NCBI RefSeq assembly: GCF_017309075.1
Contig: NZ_JAEMGS010000009.1
Span: 62,001 to 126,000 of the forward strand
Origin: Motiliproteus sp. SC1-56
GTDB lineage: Bacteria > Pseudomonadota > Gammaproteobacteria > Pseudomonadales > Balneatricaceae
Length of the DNA: 64,000 nucleotides
Direction: 5' to 3'
Positions 24,368 to 32,545 of this stretch are shown one piece after another (within the stretch, counting starts at the first letter, position 1; each line of letters begins with the position of its first letter). Position numbers and translations under genes: made by a program. The notes beneath the pieces are model-generated. The model saw only the letters and a list, made by a program, of their open reading frames with translations, did no database searches and was not told the origin of the DNA.

Positions 24368-26600
24368 GGCCGGCACCGCCCGCTGGCTCTTCTACGCCAA
24401 CCTGCTGTTGGTAGCGGTGCTGGTCATCTACAAAATCTACCTCAACTTTTTCGAGCAGGACTTCGTCTCCGTCCACGCTGACCAGGTGGAGCGGATCGAA
24501 GCCCTGCTGGAGGGGCGGGACCATTACCGCTTTGCCGTGGTGGGCAATATCAACAACTCCGTGGGCCTCTTCGAGCGCCAGATCATCCCCATGCTCAATC
24601 AAAGCGGCGTCGACTTCATGGTCTCGGCGGGGAACGCCGTCAGCAGCGGGGGAGAGGACAAATACCGGGCCCTCTACCGGACCCTGAGCCACCTTAAGAT
24701 CCCCTACCTGATCACCTTTGGCGAGAATGAACACAGCCGTTTGGGGAGCTTTCGGTTCTACGATCATTTCGGCCCCTACCTGTTCTCCTTCGCCGCCGGC
24801 AACAGCCGCTTTATTTTTCTCGACAGCACCGGCAAGACCGACCTTGAATGGCAGCTGCGCTGGCTCGAAGAAGAGTTGCTCGCCGCTCGGCGCGACCACC
24901 TGTTTCTTTTCAGCGCTCACCCCTTGCGCGCGGTGAATACCCAGGGCGTGCTCAACCTGGACGACGACGACTTGTTCCCCGCGCCCTATCGCCGGTTGTT
25001 TACCGGCCTGATCGAAAAGCAGGAGGTCGACGCCGTGTTTTCCGCCAACCTCCCCCTTTACAGCCGCCAGCAGCAAACGAACACCCGCTATGTGCTGACC
25101 GGGGGCGCCGGCGGCCTGCTACTCAATAACACGCGCAGCCGTTATCACTACGTTGAGGTAGGTGTCGCCGGGGATAAAGTCAGCATCGAGCCGGTCGCGC
25201 TTGAGAGGGGACAACACCCCTTCTGGCGGACGCTGGAAAGCCTGTGGTTTTTCATTCACTCCCTTTTCTACGTGGGCTACCTGAACTTTATTCTGCTGCT
25301 GAGTTTGATGCTCCTGGCCGCCCTTTGGCTGCGCAGGACCCTGTTTGTCGAGCGCAATTACTACCCGGATTTCGACCTCGACCCGAGCCCGTGGCTGGAT
25401 CGTCCCCTGCGGGTCGCCCAGTTCACCAACAACTACCTGCCCTTTATCGGCGGCGTTCCCATCTCGATCCACCGCCTCTGCCGCGGACTCAGGGCGCTGC
25501 ACCACCAGGTGCTGGTCATCGCGCCCCAGTACCAGGGCAACAGGGACGAATCCGACAGGGTCCACCGGGTGCCGGTGCTGCTGCCGTTTGGCGCCAAGAA
25601 GCAGTTTCGCCTGGCCAACATCTTCTCCCCGGGGATCGGCCGCGCGGTGCGGCGCTTTCGCCCCCAACTGGTCCACGTCCACCACCCCTTCTGGCTCGGC
25701 AGCGTCGGCCATTACCTCGCCCGACGCCTGGACGTACCGGTGGTCTACACCTACCACACCCGGTTGGAGCACTACTCCCACTATGTGCCGCTTCCCGACC
25801 CGCTGTTTCGCAATTTGCTCTCACACCTGCTGGTGCGGCGCTTTGCCAACCGCTGTGACGGCGTAGTGGTCCCCACCGCCTCGGCCGAGGACTACCTGCG
25901 CATGATCGGCGTCAAACGCCCCATCTTCGTGCGCCCGACCGGTATCGACTTCGAACGCTTTCAGCGGGTGGACCCGGACCATGCCCAGCGTCTGCGCGAC
26001 CAACTGGAGCTGGGTCAGGCGCGGGTGCTGATCACCATTTCCCGCCTGGGTAAGGAGAAGAACCTGGCCTTCATGCTCGATGCCCTGGCCGAGCTCTCCG
26101 CCAACGATGTGCCCGCTTACCGGCTGCTGCTGATCGGTGAAGGCCCCGAGCGGGCCCAACTCGAGGCCCGGATTCGCCACCTGGGGCTTACAGACCGAGT
26201 CACCCTGGTCGGGGCCGTGCCCCCCGAGGAAATCCCCGTCTACTGCGCCCTTGGGGATCTGTTTGTGTTCGCCTCCCAGTCCGAAACCCAGGGCATGGTG
26301 ATCTTGGAAGCCATGGCCGCCGGCATGCCGGTGGTCGCGGTGCGCTCCAGCGGCATCGACGATGTGGTCAGCGAGGGCCAGAATGGATTCAAAACCCCCT
26401 TGAACCGGCGCCGCTGGCGTGAGCGGGTGGCGCAACTGCTCAACGACGAGCCGTTGCGCCTTGAGCTGGCCGCCAATGGCCGCGCCCTCGCCCAGGCCCA
26501 TCGCATCGAGGCCTTTGGCGCTGACATGAGCCGCATCTACGCCCAGGTCTTAGCCGCCCATGGCCGCACCGCCAGGCGCGGGCCGGATTCAAAGGATTAA
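24360..26600 (+). CDS. Fusion: degenerate metallophosphoesterase domain plus GT4 glycosyltransferase
   Basis: The 746-residue protein has a membrane helix at about 9-30, a calcineurin-like phosphoesterase fold at about 55-285, a second hydrophobic segment at about 295-325, and a GT4 glycosyltransferase from about 352 on. The metal-site motifs of the first domain are mutated. The expected Asp residues read Asn (N63, N92), GNHD/E reads GENEH (121-125) and GHxH reads SANLP (around N230). Only His187 remains. The GT domain is intact, with NNYLPFIGGVPISIHRL, TYHTRLEHYSHYV and the E642-x7-E650 nucleotide-sugar motif, and resembles diacylglycerol glucosyltransferases. It probably glycosylates a lipid at the inner membrane. 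The upstream gene encodes a possible flippase. Confidence 0.85.
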   Translation: MLRAGTARWLFYANLLLVAVLVIYKIYLNFFEQDFVSVHADQVERIEALLEGRDHYRFAVVGNINNSVGLFERQIIPMLNQSGVDFMVSAGNAVSSGGEDKYRALYRTLSHLKIPYLITFGENEHSRLGSFRFYDHFGPYLFSFAAGNSRFIFLDSTGKTDLEWQLRWLEEELLAARRDHLFLFSAHPLRAVNTQGVLNLDDDDLFPAPYRRLFTGLIEKQEVDAVFSANLPLYSRQQQTNTRYVLTGGAGGLLLNNTRSRYHYVEVGVAGDKVSIEPVALERGQHPFWRTLESLWFFIHSLFYVGYLNFILLLSLMLLAALWLRRTLFVERNYYPDFDLDPSPWLDRPLRVAQFTNNYLPFIGGVPISIHRLCRGLRALHHQVLVIAPQYQGNRDESDRVHRVPVLLPFGAKKQFRLANIFSPGIGRAVRRFRPQLVHVHHPFWLGSVGHYLARRLDVPVVYTYHTRLEHYSHYVPLPDPLFRNLLSHLLVRRFANRCDGVVVPTASAEDYLRMIGVKRPIFVRPTGIDFERFQRVDPDHAQRLRDQLELGQARVLITISRLGKEKNLAFMLDALAELSANDVPAYRLLLIGEGPERAQLEARIRHLGLTDRVTLVGAVPPEEIPVYCALGDLFVFASQSETQGMVILEAMAAGMPVVAVRSSGIDDVVSEGQNGFKTPLNRRRWRERVAQLLNDEPLRLELAANGRALAQAHRIEAFGADMSRIYAQVLAAHGRTARRGPDSKD

Positions 26601-26848
26601 CGCCAATTCCGCGCCTGGCGCGCCCAACGCCGCCTCCTCACCCGCAACCCCGGCGCCTTCTATATCAGTCCCCCCCCATCCAACGCGCCCCGGCATACCC
26701 GGTTCCATTGGCACTCAAGCAACCTAGCCCCCCGATGCGGCTGGCATCCCCGTCGAGGAGTGCCAGACTAATAGCAACGGGATTGGCCTCCCCATGCCTC
26801 ACCGGTCCCATCACCTGCTTTTGTGCCCCCCTTTGACGGAGCTCCCCA

Positions 26849-29146
26849 ATGAAGTCGTTGCAACAGTTTCGCCGTAACCGCCTCAGCCGGCCGATCTTCA
26901 AGCGGGCCAAGGCGGCGCTCCCCGGCCTCTCGGACACGGAACGCGAAGCCCTGACGGCGGGAGATGTGTGGTGGGACCAGGCGCTGTTCAGCGGCCACCC
27001 GGACTGGGACCAGCTCCTGGATACGCCGCCGGCGACCCTCAGCGACGAGGAGCAGGCGTTTCTGAACGGTCCGGTAGACCGGCTCTGCGCCATGCTGGAC
27101 GAGTGGGAGATCAACCGGCAGCGGGGTGACCTGCCTCCCGAGGTGTGGGACTACCTCAAGGACAATGGCTTTTTCGCCATGATTATCCCCCGCGAGTACG
27201 GGGGCCTGGCGTTTTCCGCCTTTGCCAACTCCGAGGTGGTGCGCCGCATCGCCTCGCGCTCGGTGGTGACCGCCGTCACCGTGATGGTGCCAAACTCCCT
27301 CGGTCCGGGGGAGTTGCTGATGCACTTCGGTACCCAGGCGCAGCGCGATTACTGGCTGCCGCGGCTGGCCGACGGCCGCGAGCTGCCCTGCTTCGGCCTC
27401 ACCAGCAGCGAGGCGGGATCGGACGCGGCCGCCATGCGTGATCGCGGCCGCGTCTGCCGTGGCACCTTCAAGGGTCAGGAAGTGCTCGGCATTCGGCTGC
27501 AGTGGAGCAAGCGCTATATCACCCTGAGCCCGGTGGCGACAGTGCTGGGGCTGGCCTTCAAGCTCGAAGACCCGGACCACCTGCTCGGCGAGGAGACAAG
27601 GCGCGGCATCACCCTGGCCCTGGTACCCACCGACCTGCCCGGCGTCACCACCGGGCGGCGCCACCTGGCCGCCATGCAGTTCTTTCAGAACGGTCCCACC
27701 GAGGGGCAGGACGTATTCATTCCCCTGGATTACGTCATCGGCGGGGTCGAGCAGGTCGGGAAAGGCTGGCCGATGCTGATGAGCGCCCTCGCCGCCGGCC
27801 GGGGCATCTCCCTGCCCTCGCTGGCGGCCGCCGCCACCGCCCTGGCCGCCCGCACCACCGGCGCCTACGCCCGCATCCGCCACCAGTTCGGCATTCCCAT
27901 CGGCGAGTTTGAGGGGGTACAGGAGCGGCTCGGCGTCCTCGCCGCCGACGCCTACATGGTGGAAGCGGCGCGACGCCTCACCTGCGCCGGCCTGGATCAA
28001 GGTTACAAGCCCTCGGTAGTCTCGGCGATCATGAAGGTGCACACCACCTATCGCATGCGCGAGAGCATCGACCACGCCCTGGATGTCCACGCCGGCAAGG
28101 CGGTCATCGACGGCCCCGGCAACTACCTCAGCGATCTCTACCGCGCGGTGCCGGTGAGCATTACCGTCGAGGGGGCCAATATCCTCACCCGCAGCATGAT
28201 CATCTTCGGCCAGGGTGCCATCCGCTGCCACCCCTGGCTCCTCAAGGAGATGCTGGCGCTCGAGGAGGAGAACCCGTCCCGGGCCCTCGACGCCTTTGAC
28301 GAGGCGTTCTGGGGCCATGCCGCCCACACCACCCGCACCCTGTTTCGCGCCTGGATTCGCAGCTGGTCCGGCGGGTTATTCGCCCCGTCACCGGACCGGG
28401 GCAGCCAGCACGGCTATTTCCGCCAGCTGAGCCGCTACAGCGCCGTCCTCGCTCTGCTTGCCGACGGCGCCTTGCTGACCCTGGGGGGCGATCTGAAGCG
28501 GCGCGAGATGCTCTCGGCGCGGCTGGGCGACATGCTGGCCGAACTCTACCTGCTGTCGGCGGTACTCAAGCGCTGGCAGGACGAAGGTCGCCAGGCGGCC
28601 GACCGAGCGCTGGTGGAGTACAACCTGGCGCGTGGCCTGGCCACGCTGGATCGATCCATCCAGGGGGTGCTGGCGAACCTTCCCAACCGGCCGTTGGCCG
28701 TCTGTCTGAAGCTGCTGGTACAGCCCCTGGGAGTCCGTCACCAGGGGCCCTCGGACCGACTTACCAAGCGCTGCGCGCGACTGCTACTGGATCCCGGTCC
28801 GGACCGGGAAAGGCTCACTCCCGGGCTCTTTCTGGAGGCCGGTGCCAGCGGCGCCCTGGCGGAGCTCGAGCGCTGTTTCCAGTTTGTGACCGAGACGGCC
28901 CCCCTGCGCGAGCGCCTGCACAAGGCCGGCTGCGACGATCCCCGGGAAGCGTTGCGACGGGGCCTGATCAGCGACCACCAGGCCGAACGCCTGGAGCAAG
29001 CCCAGGCGCTCAGCGACCGGGTCATCGCCGTGGACGATTTCCCGCCCGGGATCCTGGGCGAAAGCAACTTTACCCCCACCCCATCACCCACCCCCTCAGC
29101 GTCCGCCAGCGACACCCGGAAAGCCGCCGATGCCAGCGATCGATAA
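26849..29146 (+). CDS. fadE: Acyl-CoA dehydrogenase, FadE family
   Basis: The 765-residue flavoprotein carries out the first beta-oxidation step, acyl-CoA to trans-2-enoyl-CoA. It has the large FadE layout of an acyl-CoA dehydrogenase core (CFGLTSSEAGSDAAAM in the FAD/substrate loop, GRGISLPS, VEGANILTRSM with the catalytic Glu region) and the C-terminal DUF1974-like extension. It is somewhat shorter than E. coli FadE (814) and lacks the N-terminal membrane helices, so it may be soluble or peripheral. The C-terminal tail is a Pro/Ser/Thr-rich linker. It is the first gene of a four-gene operon and overlaps the thiolase gene by 17 bases. About 250 bases of apparently non-coding DNA lie upstream. 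Confidence 0.92.
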   Translation: MKSLQQFRRNRLSRPIFKRAKAALPGLSDTEREALTAGDVWWDQALFSGHPDWDQLLDTPPATLSDEEQAFLNGPVDRLCAMLDEWEINRQRGDLPPEVWDYLKDNGFFAMIIPREYGGLAFSAFANSEVVRRIASRSVVTAVTVMVPNSLGPGELLMHFGTQAQRDYWLPRLADGRELPCFGLTSSEAGSDAAAMRDRGRVCRGTFKGQEVLGIRLQWSKRYITLSPVATVLGLAFKLEDPDHLLGEETRRGITLALVPTDLPGVTTGRRHLAAMQFFQNGPTEGQDVFIPLDYVIGGVEQVGKGWPMLMSALAAGRGISLPSLAAAATALAARTTGAYARIRHQFGIPIGEFEGVQERLGVLAADAYMVEAARRLTCAGLDQGYKPSVVSAIMKVHTTYRMRESIDHALDVHAGKAVIDGPGNYLSDLYRAVPVSITVEGANILTRSMIIFGQGAIRCHPWLLKEMLALEEENPSRALDAFDEAFWGHAAHTTRTLFRAWIRSWSGGLFAPSPDRGSQHGYFRQLSRYSAVLALLADGALLTLGGDLKRREMLSARLGDMLAELYLLSAVLKRWQDEGRQAADRALVEYNLARGLATLDRSIQGVLANLPNRPLAVCLKLLVQPLGVRHQGPSDRLTKRCARLLLDPGPDRERLTPGLFLEAGASGALAELERCFQFVTETAPLRERLHKAGCDDPREALRRGLISDHQAERLEQAQALSDRVIAVDDFPPGILGESNFTPTPSPTPSASASDTRKAADASDR

Positions 29147-30461
29147 CGCGTCCGACAAGGCCCGAGACGGCCGGGCCGTGTACCTGGTCGACGGTACCCG
29201 CACCCCGTTTCTCAAGGTGCGGGGCAAGCCCGGCCCCTTTACCCCGGTGGACCTGGCGGTCCAGTGCGGTCGCCCGCTGCTGCTGCGTCAGCGCTTCGCG
29301 CCCAGGGCCATCGACCAGGTGGTGCTTGGCTGCGTCAACGTGCTCGGCACCGAGATGAACCCTGCACGGGTCGCGGCTCTGCGCCTGGGACTCGGGGAAG
29401 CGGTGCCGGCCTTCACCGTGCAGATCAACTGCGGCTCGGGCATGCAGTCCATCGACACTGCCTGGGGACTGATTCGCAACGGCGAGCGCGAACTGGTGCT
29501 GGCCGGGGGTGCCGAGTCACTCAGCCACGCGCCGCTGCAACTGCACCCCCGTGCGGTCTCCTGGCTGGCCGAGCTGCGCCAGGCCCGCACCCTGAAAGAG
29601 CGGGCTAAGCTCCTGGGCCGCCTGCGTCCGGGCCTGTTCAAGCCGGTGGTCGCCTTGCAGCAGGGGCTCACCGACCCGGTCGCCGGACTTAATATGGGGG
29701 AAACTGCCGAAGTGCTCGCCCACTTGTTCCGGGTGACCCGGGAAGAGGCGGACACCTACGCCGTGGAGAGCCACCAGCGCCTGGCCAGGGCACACGAGGA
29801 AGGGTTTCTCGCCCAGGAAGTCCCGCCGGCCATTGCCCCCGACGGCACCCTGTACGCCCAGGATGACGGCGTGCGCCCGGACAGCTCACCCCAGAGCTTG
29901 GCCCGGCTCAGGCCGGTGTTCGAACGTCCCTACGGCCAGGTCACCGCCGGCAACAGCTCCCAGGTGAGCGACGGCGCCAGTTGGGTGCTGCTGGCCTCCG
30001 ATACCGCAGTGCAACGCCACGGCCTAAAACCCCTGGCCCGGCTGGTGGACAGCCACTGGGCCGGTCTGGACCCGGAAATCATGGGGCTGGCACCGGTGGC
30101 GGCCGTCGCCGGGCTGCTGCGACGCCGGGAGCTGGCACTCGATGCGATCGACCTGTGGGAGCTCAACGAGGCGTTCGCCGCGCAGGTGCTGGCCTGCCTC
30201 AAGGCGATGGCGGACGCCGATTTCTGCCGCCAGGCTCTGGGCCTTGAGCAGGCCCTGGGCCAGCTGGACCGCCGCCGCCTCAATATCGACGGCGGCGCCA
30301 TCAGCCTGGGCCACCCGGTGGGCGCCAGCGGCACCCGCATCGTCCTGCACCTGGCCTACGCCCTCAGGCGCACCGAACAGAGACTCGGGATCGCCACACA
30401 ATGCATCGGCGGCGGCCAGTCCGGCGCCCTGTTGATCGAAAACCCGGAGGCCGGCCGATGA
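29130..30461 (+). CDS. fadI: Acetyl-CoA C-acyltransferase (degradative thiolase, FadI-like)
   Basis: The 443-residue thiolase cleaves 3-ketoacyl-CoA to acetyl-CoA and a shortened acyl-CoA. The nucleophile is Cys101 (INCGSGMQS), and the second site shows GHPVGASG and CIGGGQSGA. The extra loop (TLKERAKLLGRLRPGLF) and the length above 430 residues put it with FadI/trifunctional-type enzymes rather than FadA. Position between fadE and fadJ, overlapping both neighbours, agrees with this. The start ATG at 29130 lies inside the end of fadE. It differs clearly from the biosynthetic thiolase at 10992-12176. Confidence 0.9.
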   Translation: MPAIDNASDKARDGRAVYLVDGTRTPFLKVRGKPGPFTPVDLAVQCGRPLLLRQRFAPRAIDQVVLGCVNVLGTEMNPARVAALRLGLGEAVPAFTVQINCGSGMQSIDTAWGLIRNGERELVLAGGAESLSHAPLQLHPRAVSWLAELRQARTLKERAKLLGRLRPGLFKPVVALQQGLTDPVAGLNMGETAEVLAHLFRVTREEADTYAVESHQRLARAHEEGFLAQEVPPAIAPDGTLYAQDDGVRPDSSPQSLARLRPVFERPYGQVTAGNSSQVSDGASWVLLASDTAVQRHGLKPLARLVDSHWAGLDPEIMGLAPVAAVAGLLRRRELALDAIDLWELNEAFAAQVLACLKAMADADFCRQALGLEQALGQLDRRRLNIDGGAISLGHPVGASGTRIVLHLAYALRRTEQRLGIATQCIGGGQSGALLIENPEAGR

Positions 30462-32545
30462 GCGGACCCATTTTCGGTTACCTGCAGACCCGGGCGCCGG
30501 TCATGGGGCCCGCGCCTTCACTCAGTAGCCCCGAGCTCCAGCATTGGCAACTGCGCCTGGATGCCCAGGGGGTCGCCTGGCTCCTGATGGACCAGGCCCA
30601 GAGCAGCGTCAACACCCTTTCCGGCCCCCTGCTCGAGGAGCTCGATCAAATCCTGGCCCAACTCGAGGCTTCGCCCCCCTCCGCACTGGTGCTGCGTTCG
30701 GCCAAAGCCGGGGACTTCTGCCTCGGCGCTGATATCGGCGAATTTCGCCGGCTGGAAGGCGAGGCCGCCGTGGTCCAGCAGCTGCAAAGGGCCCACGCTA
30801 TTGTCAACCGGCTTGAACAGCTGAATTTCCCGACGCTGGCGGTGATTCATGGCCACTGCCTCGGAGGTGGGCTGGAGCTTGCGCTGTGCTGTGATCTGCG
30901 CCTGGCCCTGCCCGATGCCCGCCTGGGCTTGCCGGAGATCCTGCTCGGACTGCACCCGGGCCTCGGCGGCACCGCCCGCCTGCCTCATTTGATCGACCCG
31001 TTGCAGGCCATGACCCTGATGCTGACCGGTAAGACGCTCAATGCCCGGCGCGCTTACCAGGCGGGGCTGGTCGATGCAGTGATTGAAGAGCGCCACCTGG
31101 AGGGCGCGCTGCGGGCGGCCCGGGAAGGTTCCCTCAGCCGCCGCCCGCGTAGGCTCAAATCAAAGCTGTTGAACACCCGAGCAGCCCGCCAGATCGTGGC
31201 CCGCCAGATGCGGGCCAAAACCGCGGAGAAGGCAGACCCCACGCACTACCCCGCCCCCAGCGCCCTGATCGATCTCTGGCAGGCGCACGGGGGCGACGCC
31301 GACGCCATGCGCCAGGCTGAAACCCGCTCCTTCGCCAAGTTACTTCACACCGACACCGCGCAGAACCTAGTCCGCGTCTTCTTCCTGCAGGAGAAGCTGA
31401 AAGCGCTCACCCGCGGTGATGCGGGCCCCGTACGCTGGGTCCACGTGATCGGCGCCGGCACCATGGGCGCCGATATCGCCGCCTGGTGCGCCTACAAAGG
31501 GCTTGCCGTCAGTCTTCACGACCCCAAGGCCGACAGCCTGGCCAAAACGGTGGCAAGAACCGCCGAGCTTTGTCGACGCAAACACCTCGATGAGACCCGG
31601 ACCCGGGCCGTGCTGGACCGGCTGGTGCCGGACCCGGACAACCAGGGCGTCAGCCGGGCTGACCTCGTGATTGAAGCAGTTCCGGAGAAGGCTGACCTCA
31701 AGCGAGCGGTTTACGCCGAGATCGAGCCCCGGCTCAAACCCGGCACCCTGCTGGCCACCAACACCTCCAGTATTCCCCTTGAGGAGTTACAGCAGACGCT
31801 GGCGGATACGACACGGTTTGTGGGGCTGCACTTCTTTAATCCCGTCGCCCACATGCTGCTGGTGGAGGTAGTCGCGCCCGCTGGCGCCAGTGAGGAGACC
31901 CTGGCGCGGGCCCGGGCCTTTGCCGGGCAGATCGACCGCCGTCCGGCGCCGGTGGCCAGTGCGCCGGGGTTTCTGGTCAACCGGGTGCTGATGCCCTACC
32001 TGCTGGAGGCCGTGACCCTTCTCGACGAGGGGCTGGCCCCCGAGACCATCGACCGCGCGGCCAAGGTATTCGGCATGCCCCTTGGGCCGCTGGAGCTTGC
32101 CGACCGGGTAGGGTTGGATATTTGCCTGGACGTGGCGCAGATGCTGGCCGAACGCCTGCAAGCCCCGATGACGCCGATTCCCACCTGCCTCCACGAGATG
32201 GTGGACAGAAACGAGCTTGGACAGAAGACCGGCCAAGGGTTTTACCGCTGGGAAGCAGGCAAAGCGGAGAAGGCGGACGCAGACGATCCCCCCGCCGGAT
32301 TGCAAGACCGCCTGCTACTGCCGTTATTGAATGCCTGCATGAGTTGCCTTCGCGAGGGGGTGATCGAAGACCACGACCTGCTCGATGGGGCGGTGATTTT
32401 CGGCACCGGTTTCGCCCCCTTCCGCGGCGGCCCGCTGCACTACGCCAGGCAACGAGGCTACCGCGAAATTGCCGATCGGCTTGAGCAGCTGCGCCAGCGC
32501 CACGGCGAACGTTTCAAACCCGACCCCGGCTGGAGCGACCCATGA
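30458..32545 (+). CDS. fadJ: Enoyl-CoA hydratase / 3-hydroxyacyl-CoA dehydrogenase, FadJ-like
   Basis: The 695-residue bifunctional enzyme performs hydration and NAD-dependent oxidation in beta-oxidation. The crotonase domain (residues to about 300) shows HGHCLGGGLELALCCDLRLA and the GLHPGLGGTARL loop with the second catalytic Glu in LPEILLG. The dehydrogenase domain has the NAD motif GAGTMGADIA, NTSSIP, the catalytic His in GLHFFNPV and a second C-terminal helical domain. I chose the ATG at 30458 because GGAGG precedes it and it overlaps the previous stop as ATGA. The longer frame upstream has no ribosome site. The size matches FadJ (714). It likely pairs with the upstream FadI-like thiolase. 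Confidence 0.93.
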   Translation: MSGPIFGYLQTRAPVMGPAPSLSSPELQHWQLRLDAQGVAWLLMDQAQSSVNTLSGPLLEELDQILAQLEASPPSALVLRSAKAGDFCLGADIGEFRRLEGEAAVVQQLQRAHAIVNRLEQLNFPTLAVIHGHCLGGGLELALCCDLRLALPDARLGLPEILLGLHPGLGGTARLPHLIDPLQAMTLMLTGKTLNARRAYQAGLVDAVIEERHLEGALRAAREGSLSRRPRRLKSKLLNTRAARQIVARQMRAKTAEKADPTHYPAPSALIDLWQAHGGDADAMRQAETRSFAKLLHTDTAQNLVRVFFLQEKLKALTRGDAGPVRWVHVIGAGTMGADIAAWCAYKGLAVSLHDPKADSLAKTVARTAELCRRKHLDETRTRAVLDRLVPDPDNQGVSRADLVIEAVPEKADLKRAVYAEIEPRLKPGTLLATNTSSIPLEELQQTLADTTRFVGLHFFNPVAHMLLVEVVAPAGASEETLARARAFAGQIDRRPAPVASAPGFLVNRVLMPYLLEAVTLLDEGLAPETIDRAAKVFGMPLGPLELADRVGLDICLDVAQMLAERLQAPMTPIPTCLHEMVDRNELGQKTGQGFYRWEAGKAEKADADDPPAGLQDRLLLPLLNACMSCLREGVIEDHDLLDGAVIFGTGFAPFRGGPLHYARQRGYREIADRLEQLRQRHGERFKPDPGWSDP

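Noticed and set aside
24360-26600. Calling the fusion a functional PlcP-Agt enzyme
   Set aside because: The metal-binding residues of the phosphoesterase part are not preserved, so only a fold-level parallel is claimed.
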